Assembly: GCA_937957985.1 (NCBI GenBank)
Contig: CALGOH010000272.1
Location: 1-28,202, forward strand
Source of the DNA: an uncultured Verrucomicrobiae bacterium
Lineage (GTDB): Bacteria > Verrucomicrobiota > Verrucomicrobiia > Verrucomicrobiales > Akkermansiaceae
DNA length: 28,202 bases
Direction of reading: 5' to 3'
The notes under the pieces: model-generated
Databases searched by the model: none
Seen by the model: only the letters and a program-made list of their open reading frames with translations
What the model was told of the DNA's origin: nothing
Program-made: the position numbers and the translations under genes
In this document: positions 20,722 through 28,202 of the stretch, piece by piece
Layout of the letters: every line of letters begins with the position of its first letter
Position numbering within the stretch: position 1 is the stretch's first letter

Positions 20722-21821
20722 TGGTTGACGAAGGCGGATGGTTTCACTGTGGTCGCTGCGGGCATCTGTTCCGGGGCGTCGTCGGGCAGGCGTGTCCCCG
20801 CTGCGGCGGCCATCCGGTCGTGGAGGAGAAGGAGATCGCGTTCCTCGAGACGGCGAGCCAGTTCCGGTCGGAGAGCGTTGCGGGTCCTCCGGTCCCGGAC
20901 GCGGAAAAGCGGTCGGGATCGAAAAAGCGCCGGAAGAAGAAGCCCGGCGGCCTGTTGTGGTTCGTGATCGGGTGGATGGTCTTCCTCGCCTTGCTCGCGG
21001 GATTGGCGAACGTGCTGCGGAAGAACAGTCGATCAAGCGAAGCTGGCCAGGGGAGCGTGACCGAGGCGGCGGAGGACCAACGCATCATCAACGAGGCCTA
21101 CGAGGACTGCACGCTCGAGGTCCGCGAATTTCTGAAGGTCACCACCCCGGAACAGCGTGCGCAGGCGGTGCATGACCCGACCGGGACGCTCCGGAAGATG
21201 GTGAGATCCGGCGGGATCGCGCTGCGGGTCGATGAGGACGAGGCATGGGCCTGGGAGCGCTTCACACCGCTCATGATCGCGGGTGAGAGGGCGTTTGAAG
21301 GCGTGATCCGCTTCAAGGACGGTCGCCGGGCGGAATTCGTCTTCCTGCCGGATGGCGAGGGTGGATGGGGCATCGACTGGCCGCACCTCGTCCGCTACTC
21401 GGAGCACCCGTGGCCGTTGTTCGTTTCCGGAAGCGGCCCGGCCAGCGGTGAATTCCGTCTGCTGGCGAGGCGGCGTGCCGGGCCGAGCGGCCAGATCGGC
21501 GACGTGACCAGCATCGTGTTCTTCGCGCCCCGGCCGTGGGAACCGCGGGAGCTTGGAGCGCGATCGCCCCAGATCGAGATCGCCCGGGGATCGCGGATGG
21601 CGAGGATGCTCGAAGAGGCGTTCGAGAACCGCGAGGAGGGGCGGGGCGTCTTCGGCAGTCGTCTCGCCGAGGAGGATCCGGTCTCGATGATCCGCGTGCG
21701 GGTGAAACTGCGCCGGAGCGAGGCGGAAGAAGGTGGGGATCCCGGGATCGAGGTCGAGGAACTGGTCGCCTGCCACTGGATGTCGGTGGACGACCCGGGA
21801 GTCGAGGCGGGCGACGAGTAG
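20721..21821 (+). CDS. Zinc-ribbon single-pass membrane protein of unknown function
   Basis: 366 residues. An N-terminal zinc ribbon uses C10, C13, C25 and C28 (FHCGRCGHLF ... ACPRCGGHP), then a basic linker (SGSKKRRKKKPGG) and one membrane segment (about 78-98, LLWFVIGWMVFLALLAGLAN). The C-terminal domain is probably extracytoplasmic and starts with a helical EVREFLKVTTPEQRAQAVHD segment. The basic residues before the membrane segment favour a cytoplasmic zinc ribbon. The start is the ATG overlapping the previous stop; an in-frame ATG at 20697 lies inside the upstream gene. I infer joint function with the preceding protein. It converges on aroE with 3 bp between. Confidence 0.87.
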   Translation: MVDEGGWFHCGRCGHLFRGVVGQACPRCGGHPVVEEKEIAFLETASQFRSESVAGPPVPDAEKRSGSKKRRKKKPGGLLWFVIGWMVFLALLAGLANVLRKNSRSSEAGQGSVTEAAEDQRIINEAYEDCTLEVREFLKVTTPEQRAQAVHDPTGTLRKMVRSGGIALRVDEDEAWAWERFTPLMIAGERAFEGVIRFKDGRRAEFVFLPDGEGGWGIDWPHLVRYSEHPWPLFVSGSGPASGEFRLLARRRAGPSGQIGDVTSIVFFAPRPWEPRELGARSPQIEIARGSRMARMLEEAFENREEGRGVFGSRLAEEDPVSMIRVRVKLRRSEAEEGGDPGIEVEELVACHWMSVDDPGVEAGDE

Positions 21822-21824
21822 TCG

Positions 21825-22706
21825 TCAGCCGAGGAGACCGCGGCGCATCGCGGCTTCCGGATCGGTGTCGGGAAACCAGAAGCGGAAGGCGGCGACGCCC
21901 TGGTGGAGGAGCATCAGGTGACCGTTGGCGTGGCGGGCGCCAACCTTCGAGGCGGCCTCCAGGAGGGCGGTCGGCTTGTAGATCGTGTCGAACACCGCGT
22001 GGTTCTCGTGGAGGCAGCCGGGTGGCAGCGGGGAGGGGTCTTCCTCGCGAAGTCCGAGCGAGGTGGTGTTGACCAGCAGCCTGCAACCCGCGGCGAGGCT
22101 GGTGAGCAGGGTGGTGTCGTCGGTGCCGATCGCCGCGAGGTCGATCCTGGGATGGCGTTCGCGAAGGGTGCGGACAAGCGCTTCGGCCTTGGCGATCGTG
22201 CGATTGGCGAGAATCAGGCGCGAAACGCCGCGACGCGCGCAGTGGGCGGCGATGGCGCCTCCCGCCCCGCCGCCGGCTCCGACGATGAGGACGGAAAGCC
22301 CCGCGAGATCGAGGTCGAGCGCTTCCTTCACCGCGTGCTCGAATCCGTATCCGTCGGTATTCGTGCCGCGGGTGGCGTCGTCATCGAAGCGCACCGTGTT
22401 CACCGCCCCGAGGTCGCGGGCGATGTCGTCGATCTGGTCGCAGGCCTCAAGGGCGTCGAACTTGTGGGGGACGGTGACGTTGCAGCCGGTGAAGCCGAGC
22501 TCCCGCATCCGGTCGAAGGCCTCGGCGACCCGGCCCGGCCCGACTTCCAGCGCGACGTAGCGGGCGTCGATGCCGGCTTCGTCGAGCGCCGGCTGATGCA
22601 TGCGCGGCGAGAGCGAGTGGTTGACCGGATGGCCGATCACCGCGAGCCGTGCCGGCTTCGGGCCGGCGGTGGCGGATTCCAGGGTTTCGAGAGTGAGGAC
22701 GGACAT
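21825..22706 (-). CDS. aroE: Shikimate dehydrogenase
   Basis: 293 residues. AroE reduces 3-dehydroshikimate to shikimate with NADPH in aromatic amino-acid synthesis. Substrate-binding region: VIGHPVNHSLSPRMHQPAL (23-41); catalytic K82 (NVTVPHKFDAL) and D118 (GTNTDGYGF). The nucleotide-binding loop is GAGGGAGG at 143-150, and the NRT motif at 168-170 contacts the NADP phosphate. The C-terminal HLMLLHQGVAAFRFW is also diagnostic. Length is normal with about 18 extra N-terminal residues. It is followed by vapC on the same strand upstream, 14 bp away. Confidence 0.97.
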   Translation of the reverse strand: MSVLTLETLESATAGPKPARLAVIGHPVNHSLSPRMHQPALDEAGIDARYVALEVGPGRVAEAFDRMRELGFTGCNVTVPHKFDALEACDQIDDIARDLGAVNTVRFDDDATRGTNTDGYGFEHAVKEALDLDLAGLSVLIVGAGGGAGGAIAAHCARRGVSRLILANRTIAKAEALVRTLRERHPRIDLAAIGTDDTTLLTSLAAGCRLLVNTTSLGLREEDPSPLPPGCLHENHAVFDTIYKPTALLEAASKVGARHANGHLMLLHQGVAAFRFWFPDTDPEAAMRRGLLG

Positions 22707-22720
22707 GACGGGCTGGCGTG

Positions 22721-23161
22721 CTAGAGTCCGCGTTCCGTCAGCGGGTTTATCCAGATCAGGCCGGGGAAACGGGCGAAATCGCTGTCAGCCGAGTGAACGA
22801 CGGCACCGTAGCGCAGCGCGGCGGCGGCGATCTGGGCGTCGGTCGTCAGGTTGCCGGCCGTGCCGACGGACTGGAGCAAGTTCATGGATGCCTCCAGGTC
22901 GGCGGGTGTGGATTCGAGCACCCGCAGGGTCGGCATGCGCAGCCAGCGGCGGACCCTGGCGCTGGCCTCTCCGACCGGGAGCGGGTGCTTGAAGAGTTTG
23001 TGACTGGTGATCAGTCGGATGAACCCGAACGCGACGACCGGGCAGAGTCCGACAAATTCGCCGCCGTTGAGGAGTGCCTCCCACCAATCCTTGGCGGCCT
23101 TGTGAAAGGGACTGCCTGCGTCGTGGGCGTAGACCAGCAGATTGGCATCGGGAACGATCAT
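22721..23161 (-). CDS. vapC: VapC-type PIN-domain toxin (third module)
   Basis: 146 residues. PIN residues D5 (IVPDANLLVY), D108 (LTTDAQIAAAA) and D126/D128 (HSADSDF) are visible. The usual Glu near residue 45 is replaced by the FGFIRL segment, as in one VapC subgroup with the pattern GFLRL. It overlaps the antitoxin stop by 4 bp. The sequence differs clearly from the two VapC proteins of the CRISPR region. Confidence 0.92.
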   Translation of the reverse strand: MIVPDANLLVYAHDAGSPFHKAAKDWWEALLNGGEFVGLCPVVAFGFIRLITSHKLFKHPLPVGEASARVRRWLRMPTLRVLESTPADLEASMNLLQSVGTAGNLTTDAQIAAAALRYGAVVHSADSDFARFPGLIWINPLTERGL

Positions 23162-23436
23162 GGGCGGAGTTGCGCCTGGAGGTCGCTGCTGATGCGTTGA
23201 AACCTCTCCGCGTCCAGGTCGTCCGCGAAATCCGTGAGACGGCTGGGATCAATGCCATCCCGCAAGCCGAGGTCTGTCGCTTCAACCTGATAGAGTTTCG
23301 GATCTTCGGGTGCCGCCTCGGCCATTCCCCGTCGAACGGCCTCGTTGAGCGCCGCTTTGAACGAGGTGCGATGACGGTGCATGAAGTCCTTGAGCAATTG
23401 CTCGACGTCGGGGTCGATCGTGACCGTGGTTCTCAT
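23158..23436 (-). CDS. vapB: VapB-type ribbon-helix-helix antitoxin
   Basis: 92 residues. The N-terminus MRTTVTIDPDVEQLLKDFMH, then TSFKAALNEAVRRGM, is a ribbon-helix-helix domain (beta strand TTVTID, second helix SFKAALNEAV). The C-terminal part, ending RFQRISSDLQAQLRP, should bind VapC. It probably autorepresses through the palindrome at 23447-23469. Confidence 0.9.
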   Translation of the reverse strand: MRTTVTIDPDVEQLLKDFMHRHRTSFKAALNEAVRRGMAEAAPEDPKLYQVEATDLGLRDGIDPSRLTDFADDLDAERFQRISSDLQAQLRP

Positions 23437-23442
23437 GAAAGC

Positions 23443-23471
23443 ATCATGACAGCAGTCAGTATGCTGTCAAG
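23443..23471 (-). promoter_or_regulatory. vapBC promoter with 8-bp inverted-repeat operator
   Basis: The perfect inverted repeat TGACAGCA (23447-23454) and TGCTGTCA (23462-23469), 7 bp apart, lies between and over the promoter elements. On the minus strand a consensus -35 TTGACA (23471-23466) is followed after 16 bp by CATGAT (23449-23444). The -10 ends 7 bp before the vapB ATG at 23436, so the mRNA is probably leaderless. Binding of VapB would block RNA polymerase directly. Confidence 0.75.
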
Positions 23472-23493
23472 GTGCCTAAAGCGGATCAAGGGT

Positions 23494-24804
23494 TCACAGG
23501 ATCTCAACGAACTTCCGCAGGCGCTTCACGGAGGCGTCCTTGCCGAGGATCGCGAGAATGTCGCCGAGGTCGGGGCCGCCGCCCTTGCCGCTGAGCGCGA
23601 CGCGGGTGGGAAACATGAGCTGGCCGGGCTTGGCGCCGTGGGCCGCGGCGGTGGCGCCGATGGCTTCCTTGGCGGCGTCCGCGGACCAGTCGCCGAGGGC
23701 TTCGAAGGCGTCGGCGAGGGCCGTGAGCAGTTCCTTCGCGGCGTCGTTCTTGCGCACCTTGGCGAGCGGGTCGTCGTCGATGGTGATCTCGTCGGTGAGC
23801 AGGAAGCCGAGGGCGTCGGGCACCTCGGTGAGAAGTCGGACCTTCTCCCGCACCGCGGCGGCGGCGGCGGGGTAGCGGTCGCCCGTCGGCAGGCCGGCCT
23901 GCTCGACGAAGGGCCTGGCGGCCTCGGCGAAGTCCCGTGGAGACAGGCGCAGCAGGTGCTGCTGGTTGAGCCACGCGCACTTCTCCGAGTCGAAACGTCC
24001 CGGAGCGCGGTTGATGTTCTCAAGCGAGAAGCGCTCGATGAGTTCCTCCATCGAGAAGACCTCCTCGTCGGTCTTCGGGTTCCAGCCGAGCAGGGCGATG
24101 AAATTGGTCACCGCCGGCGCGATGAAGCCGTGCTTCGGATAGTCGCCGATGATCGCGCCCTCGTCGCGCTTCGACATCTTCGAGCCGTCGGCGTTGAGGG
24201 TCAGCGGCATGTGGGCGTACTGCGGCGGCTCGACGCCGAAGGCCTCGAAGAGCTGGAGGTGCTTGGGCGTGTTCATCAGGTGATCCTCGCCGCGGATCAC
24301 GTGCGAGATCTTCATTTCCAGGTCGTCGACGACATTGACGAAATGGAACACGTAGGAGCCGTCGGACCGGCGCACGACCATGTCCGGGTTGTTGTCGAGG
24401 TTGCGGTAGTCGATGGTGACCTCGCCGCAGACGAGGTCGGTCATGGTCACCGGCCTGCGCTCGAAGCGGAAGCGCCAGGCGCCGTCGTCCCGGTAGACGC
24501 GGTCGTTTTCGCGCAGCACCTCGAACCACTTGTCGTAGAGGTCGGTGCGTTCGGACTGGTTGTAGGGGCCGAAGTCGCCGCCCTTTCCCTCGCCCTCGTC
24601 CCAGTCGAGGCCGAGCCAGCGCATGCCGTCGAAGATCGCGGCACGCGCCTCCTCGGTGTTGCGGGCCTGGTCGGTGTCCTCGACCCGCAGGACGAAGGCG
24701 CCGCCGTGCTTGCGGGCGAAGAGGAAGTTGAAGAGCGCCGTGCGGGCACCGCCGACGTGGAGGTAGCCGGTGGGCGAGGGCGCGAAGCGGGTGCGGACTT
24801 GCAT
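23494..24804 (-). CDS. gltX: Glutamyl-tRNA synthetase
   Basis: 436 residues. It charges tRNA-Glu (and possibly tRNA-Gln for later amidation). The N-terminus RTRFAPSPTGYLHVGGARTA contains the class I HIGH motif as HVGG (16-19), and the second signature is SKMSKRDEG. The anticodon-binding region is shorter than in many homologues (often 460-500 residues), mainly in the C-terminal third, but it ends normally (KDASVKRLRKFVEIL). The frame is open well upstream, but the ATG at 24804 starts exactly at the conserved N-terminus; upstream codons are repeat sequence and antisense of the next gene. Confidence 0.96.
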   Translation of the reverse strand: MQVRTRFAPSPTGYLHVGGARTALFNFLFARKHGGAFVLRVEDTDQARNTEEARAAIFDGMRWLGLDWDEGEGKGGDFGPYNQSERTDLYDKWFEVLRENDRVYRDDGAWRFRFERRPVTMTDLVCGEVTIDYRNLDNNPDMVVRRSDGSYVFHFVNVVDDLEMKISHVIRGEDHLMNTPKHLQLFEAFGVEPPQYAHMPLTLNADGSKMSKRDEGAIIGDYPKHGFIAPAVTNFIALLGWNPKTDEEVFSMEELIERFSLENINRAPGRFDSEKCAWLNQQHLLRLSPRDFAEAARPFVEQAGLPTGDRYPAAAAAVREKVRLLTEVPDALGFLLTDEITIDDDPLAKVRKNDAAKELLTALADAFEALGDWSADAAKEAIGATAAAHGAKPGQLMFPTRVALSGKGGGPDLGDILAILGKDASVKRLRKFVEIL

Positions 24805-24808
24805 GCCG

Positions 24809-24850
24809 GAAGTTCCAAGGCCGCGGAGCGAAGTTCCAAGTGCAAAGTTC
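24809..24850. repeat. 7-bp tandem repeat tract (GAAGTTC/CAAGTGC family)
   Basis: Six in-phase heptamers (GAAGTTC, CAAGGCC, GCGGAGC, GAAGTTC, CAAGTGC, AAAGTTC) fill the divergent gap just upstream of gltX. It is the same sequence family as the tract inside the acyl-AMP ligase (13944-13971). Confidence 0.85.
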
Positions 24851-24898
24851 GGGCTTTTGGATTGGTTCCGGCCGAATCGGAGGCATGCTTGCCGGTGC

Positions 24899-26011
24899 GT
24901 GGTGCGGATCGGAAATCGTGGCAGCGTGGTGATCGGCGCGTCCCTGGCGCTGGCCGCGGCCGGGCTGTTGCTGGTGGATGGCGCGCTGATGGCGATCGGC
25001 CTGGCCGGGGCGGTGCTGCTGGCCCTGGCCCGGATCTCGGGATGGTGGAATCTCCGGCGGCTCGAAGCCGCGGTGGAGGCGCCTAACGTCGCGCAGGCGG
25101 GCGACACCGTCCGGCTGTCGATGGCGGTGCGGAACCGCCGACAGTTCATCGACGCGTTCCGGCTGCGGGTGACGGTCGGCGGAGCAGGCGGGTTCGAGGC
25201 GAAGGCGGTGCTGCCGTGGATCGCGGCGCAGTCGGAGGCGGCCGGCGAGGTGCGTATTGAACTGCCCGGACGAGGGGTGTCCGACGTTCTCAACCTGACG
25301 CTGGCCTCGGACTTCCCGTGGGGACTTTTCCAACAGCAGCGGGTTTTTGGCATCAGTCATCCGATGCGGGTCCTGCCGAAGCCGGTGGTCCCGGTCGAGA
25401 TGCTGGCGGGCGCGGGGGCCCTCGGGTCGGGTGAGCGTCGGCGGCCGGGTGCGCGGGAGGCGGTTGGGGAATTGCGCGGGCTGCGCGACTACCGGGCGGG
25501 TGATCGCGTGAAGACGGTGGCCTGGGCGCCGAGCCTCAAGTCGGCGGCTCAGGGCGGATCGTTGCTGGTGCGCGAACTCGACCCGCCGGGCTTCCGGCCG
25601 CAGCGGGTGGTCCTGCTTTTCCACTCCTATGGCTCCGACCGGGCGCTGATCCGTCCGGACCGCTTCGAGCGGGCGCTTTCGCTGGCGTGGGGTGCGGTGC
25701 GCCGTCTGCGCGCCCGGCGGGTGCCGGTGACATGGATGGCGGACTTCGAGGAATGGATGCCGCGCGAGATCGCCGGCCGCGATTCCCTGGGCGATCTCGG
25801 CGACGCGCTCGCCCGGGCGGTGAGGGCGCCGGGAACCGAGGCCCACGAGGTGGAGGCGAGGTTGGAGGAACTGGACGGAGAAGTCGTCGTGGTTTCGGAC
25901 ATGCCCCCGGCGTCGTGGAGGGGGCTGGTCGAGGGTCGGGACGGGATCAGGATGGTGGACGTGACGGCCTATGAGCGGGGCCGGGAAATGAAAGGAGGCC
26001 GGCGTGCGTAG
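24899..26011 (+). CDS. DUF58-domain membrane protein
   Basis: 370 residues from a GTG at 24899, preceded by GGAGG at 24879-24883; an ATG at 24803 is in frame but would translate the heptamer tract and overlap gltX. Two membrane segments near the N-terminus (SVVIGASLALAAAGLLLV, LMAIGLAGAVLLALARI) are followed by a long domain. The DUF58 signature is GELRGLRDYRAGDRVKTVAW, with SGGLLVRE-like QGGSLLVREL after it. DUF58 proteins are normally partners of MoxR AAA+ ATPases and transglutaminase-like proteins in envelope or metal-enzyme maturation. Here the transglutaminase partner follows with an 8-bp overlap, while MoxR is not in the window. Confidence 0.85.
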   Translation: MVRIGNRGSVVIGASLALAAAGLLLVDGALMAIGLAGAVLLALARISGWWNLRRLEAAVEAPNVAQAGDTVRLSMAVRNRRQFIDAFRLRVTVGGAGGFEAKAVLPWIAAQSEAAGEVRIELPGRGVSDVLNLTLASDFPWGLFQQQRVFGISHPMRVLPKPVVPVEMLAGAGALGSGERRRPGAREAVGELRGLRDYRAGDRVKTVAWAPSLKSAAQGGSLLVRELDPPGFRPQRVVLLFHSYGSDRALIRPDRFERALSLAWGAVRRLRARRVPVTWMADFEEWMPREIAGRDSLGDLGDALARAVRAPGTEAHEVEARLEELDGEVVVVSDMPPASWRGLVEGRDGIRMVDVTAYERGREMKGGRRA

Positions 26012-27698
26012 CTTCGTCGTACTGCTTTCCGTCGCCGCCGCCTACGTGCTGCTGCGGGGCTACCCGGAGGCGTGGCCGCCGGTGGTGCGGGCCTGCGTGG
26101 CGGTGGTCTGCCTGTTCGCCGGGTTCGGTTGCTGGGCGGTGGCGAAACGCTCCGACCTCCCGATGCTTCCGAGCAAGCGCCGGGTCCGCCTGATCGATTC
26201 GGTCGCGCTGGGTGCGATCGTGATCGCCGTCGAGATCGGCTTTCTCGGATTTTTCCATGTCGCGCCCGAGCCGCTCGAGGAGGCGGCGGCGAAGGTCGAG
26301 GAATGGCTGCGACCGGGTGCCGCCGAGAAGCGGCGCCTGGAGGAACAGCGCGAGGCGGCGAGCCGTGGCGGCAACTGGTTGTGGAACCACGAGAACGAAC
26401 GCCAGCTGCCGCGGCGGACCAACTTCAAGCCGGGCAACCGCCCGGAGGTTTTCCTGCGTCCGGGCGCCGGTGGCGGACGTTTGCTGGAATCGAGGATCTA
26501 CCTCCAGGCCTTCGCCATGGGCGAGTACCGCGACGGCGTCTGGTCTTCCGGCGGAGACGGCGACCGGAGGCTCGTGGCCGACAACGACGGCTGGATCCGC
26601 ATCGCCGATCCGCCGCCGGGCGAGTCAATCGGCTATCGCGTGTACCTCGGTCGCGAGCCGCACGGGCAGAATCCGCTGGTCGCCGTGCAGGGTCCGGTGG
26701 CGGTGCGCTTGCCGGAAGTCCGACGGCGTGCCCCGGGGCACCTGCTGCTGCCGGAAACCGACGACGGCGGCTACGAGTATGAGGCGATTTCCCGCCCGAT
26801 GGCGCTGGAGGATGTCGATCCGGCGGCGATCGCCGCCGGAGACGTTCCGGATCGCTACCTCGCCCTTCCCGAGGGCTCGCTGGGTTCCCGGATCGGTCGT
26901 TTCACGGAAGTGGTGAGCGGCGAGGGAACGGTGGTCGAGAAGCTGCGGCGGATCCGCAACCACCTGCGCACGACGCTGGACTATTCGCTGGTCACGGAGA
27001 ATCCGGAGAACCGGGATCCGATGGAGAACTTCCTCTTCGAGGAGCAGCGCGGCCACTGCGAGTTCTTTGCCACCGCCGGGGCCCTGATGGCCAGGGCGAT
27101 CGATGTGCCGTCGCGGATCTGCTACGGATGGACCGGTGGAATCTACCACGAGGCCGGCAACCTGATCGTCTTCAGGGCGCGCGAGGCCCATGCCTGGACC
27201 GAGGTGCTCCTCGAGGACGAGGGCTGGGTGGTGCTCGACCCCACGCCGCCCTCGGCCCTCGTGCGGGGGCGCCCCGAACTGGCCGCGCCCGACGAACCGC
27301 TGCCCGGCCTCGACGAGATCGCGCCGGAGCCGGAGGTGGCCGATATGGATCGTCCGCTGCCCTGGATCCTCGGCTTTGCCGCGCTGCTGGCGATGCCGCT
27401 CCTGCTGCGGTGGCCGATGCGCCGGACCCGGCAGGATGCAGGATTGCCGGCGGGCCGGGGGAGCACGGCGTCCTATGTCGGACTGTTCATCGCGGGCTGC
27501 ACGCGCCGGGGCGTCCGCTGGTATCCGGGCCGCACGCTGCGCGCGATGTCGGAGGCGCTGGCCGAGCCGCCGGACTTCGCCGAGACCCTGCTCGGCTACC
27601 ACTACGGCGTGCGCTACGAGGGCCGGGCGCGCGACCGCGGCGAGGAACGCCGGCTCGGCTCGCTGATTCGCGAGTGGGACGCTCAGCGGCGTGAATGA
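26004..27698 (+). CDS. Transglutaminase-like membrane protein (TgpA type)
   Basis: 564 residues from a GTG at 26004 with a strong AAAGGAGG ribosome-binding site 6 bp upstream. Three N-terminal membrane segments (about 4-20, 26-46, 64-84) lead to a long extracytoplasmic part with the transglutaminase-core triad: C352 (QRGHCEFFATAGALMARA), H396 (REAHAWTEVLL) and D412 (VVLDPTPP). A further membrane segment lies at about 455-475 (PWILGFAALLAMPLLL), and a cytoplasmic tail follows. The core probably acts as a protease or amide-forming enzyme in the periplasm. It is shorter than typical TgpA, with fewer N-terminal helices (three, not five or six). It is coupled to the DUF58 gene. Confidence 0.9.
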   Translation: MRSFVVLLSVAAAYVLLRGYPEAWPPVVRACVAVVCLFAGFGCWAVAKRSDLPMLPSKRRVRLIDSVALGAIVIAVEIGFLGFFHVAPEPLEEAAAKVEEWLRPGAAEKRRLEEQREAASRGGNWLWNHENERQLPRRTNFKPGNRPEVFLRPGAGGGRLLESRIYLQAFAMGEYRDGVWSSGGDGDRRLVADNDGWIRIADPPPGESIGYRVYLGREPHGQNPLVAVQGPVAVRLPEVRRRAPGHLLLPETDDGGYEYEAISRPMALEDVDPAAIAAGDVPDRYLALPEGSLGSRIGRFTEVVSGEGTVVEKLRRIRNHLRTTLDYSLVTENPENRDPMENFLFEEQRGHCEFFATAGALMARAIDVPSRICYGWTGGIYHEAGNLIVFRAREAHAWTEVLLEDEGWVVLDPTPPSALVRGRPELAAPDEPLPGLDEIAPEPEVADMDRPLPWILGFAALLAMPLLLRWPMRRTRQDAGLPAGRGSTASYVGLFIAGCTRRGVRWYPGRTLRAMSEALAEPPDFAETLLGYHYGVRYEGRARDRGEERRLGSLIREWDAQRRE

Positions 27699-28202
27699 GA
27701 GCTGCCGTTGCGGCGGTACTGCTCGTCGCGGAGCTGGCGGAGATACTCGAGGTAGCGGCGTTTCGACTCGAAGTCGGTGCCGTCGGGAGTGAGCTGGGTA
27801 CTGCTTCCACCGTACTTCTTCCAGGGCCCGTAGGGCACCTGCGCGTCCTCGACGAAACGCCAGTGGCACTTCTCGCCGGACTGCAGCCCGAGGTAGTCCC
27901 GGACGGAGGGCGAGATGTCGATCGCGGCTCCCTTGTTGTTGCGGTTCTTCGGCGGACTGTCGCCGAAGACGTAGCGCCAGTCGTCGGTGACCCAGGGTCC
28001 GCAGTCCTCCCACTGGGCGTAGCAACTGCGGCCGCCGTGGTAGATCTGGACCCAGCGGCCCTTGAGGACGGTCTTGCCCGGTTCCGGGTTCATCCGGGCG
28101 AACCACGGGATCACCTTGGGTGCCTCGGACTTGTGGCGGGTCCAGCCGGCCACGTCGTTGTAGGGAAGCTCGATGCGGACCACGTAAAGCGGCCGGCGCT
28201 CC
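27683..28202 (-). CDS. Conserved hypothetical protein, N-terminus beyond the window
   Basis: At least 172 residues; the frame stays open to the window edge (ERRPLYVVRIELPYND), so the start is probably outside, although a GTG at 28183 is available. Conserved-looking blocks are KGRWVQIYHGGRSCYAQWED and PKNRNNKGAAIDISPSVRDY, followed by LGLQSGEKCHWRFVE. The pattern of a basic strand, a C-Y-A-Q-W-E-D-C-G-P motif and G-A-A-I-D-I-S-P resembles double-psi beta-barrel proteins of the RlpA/endoglucanase type, where the Asp in AIDIS would be the conserved acid. This is a tentative resemblance. Its 3' end overlaps the convergent transglutaminase gene by 16 bp. Confidence 0.75.
   Translation of the reverse strand, partial: ERRPLYVVRIELPYNDVAGWTRHKSEAPKVIPWFARMNPEPGKTVLKGRWVQIYHGGRSCYAQWEDCGPWVTDDWRYVFGDSPPKNRNNKGAAIDISPSVRDYLGLQSGEKCHWRFVEDAQVPYGPWKKYGGSSTQLTPDGTDFESKRRYLEYLRQLRDEQYRRNGSSHSRR

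Noticed and set aside
23074..25086. Plus-strand open frame of 670 codons across vapB and gltX
   Set aside because: It is the shadow of gltX; GltX has HIGH and KMSKS motifs on the other strand.
1..28202. tRNA, rRNA or riboswitch genes
   Set aside because: No tRNA-like cloverleaf, rRNA signature or recognised riboswitch core was seen; almost all sequence is coding.

Overview
The window is GC-rich bacterial chromosome with coding on both strands and very short intergenic gaps. The gene set (type I-C CRISPR-Cas, IscA-HscB-HscA, DUF58-transglutaminase pair, many VapBC modules, AMP ligase-ACP lipid genes) and the many degenerate 7-bp tandem repeats suggest a member of the Verrucomicrobiota (Luteolibacter/Haloferula-like). 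That placement is inference; no rRNA is present to confirm it.

Region 1 (1-12.8 kb) is a type I-C CRISPR-Cas locus on the minus strand. Read in its own direction the order is HIRAN-domain gene, cas3, AbrB-VapC module, cas5c, cas8c (with an internal cas11c start), cas7, an unrecognised gene, [vapBC on the opposite strand], cas4, a four-helix-bundle (S23-type) gene, cas1, cas2, leader, CRISPR array. The canonical I-C order is complete but interrupted in several places: by a VapC module between cas3 and cas5c, by a second VapBC module nested antisense between the unknown gene and cas4, and by the S23-type gene between cas4 and cas1. A CapW/BrxR-type WYL regulator is transcribed divergently from the HIRAN-cas3 end and is the obvious candidate regulator.

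Region 2 (12.9-16.8 kb, minus strand) is a tight four-gene operon: patatin-like acyl hydrolase, acyl carrier protein, condensation/acyltransferase-like protein and acyl-AMP ligase. It looks like a small pathway that activates, carries and transfers acyl groups. The ligase carries an in-frame insertion made of interspersed repeats.

Region 3 (16.9-21.8 kb, plus strand) holds iscA-hscB-hscA (iron-sulphur cluster carrier and its chaperone pair) followed by two single-pass membrane proteins of unknown function. Region 4 (21.8-24.8 kb, minus strand) holds aroE, a third VapBC module with a clear operator-promoter, and gltX. Region 5 (24.9-28.2 kb) holds a DUF58 protein and a transglutaminase-like membrane protein, then a convergent partial gene that runs off the window edge.

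The feature least explained by ordinary annotation is a set of eight short tracts of 7-bp tandem repeats of several unrelated sequences but the same period. They sit at gene junctions. Four are concentrated in the CRISPR adaptation module, where they border and enter the S23-type gene and supply the end of Cas4. A second theme is that all three toxin-antitoxin modules have a candidate promoter placing +1 at or next to the antitoxin ATG, with inverted repeats over the promoter; two of these promoters lie where they could control cas genes.
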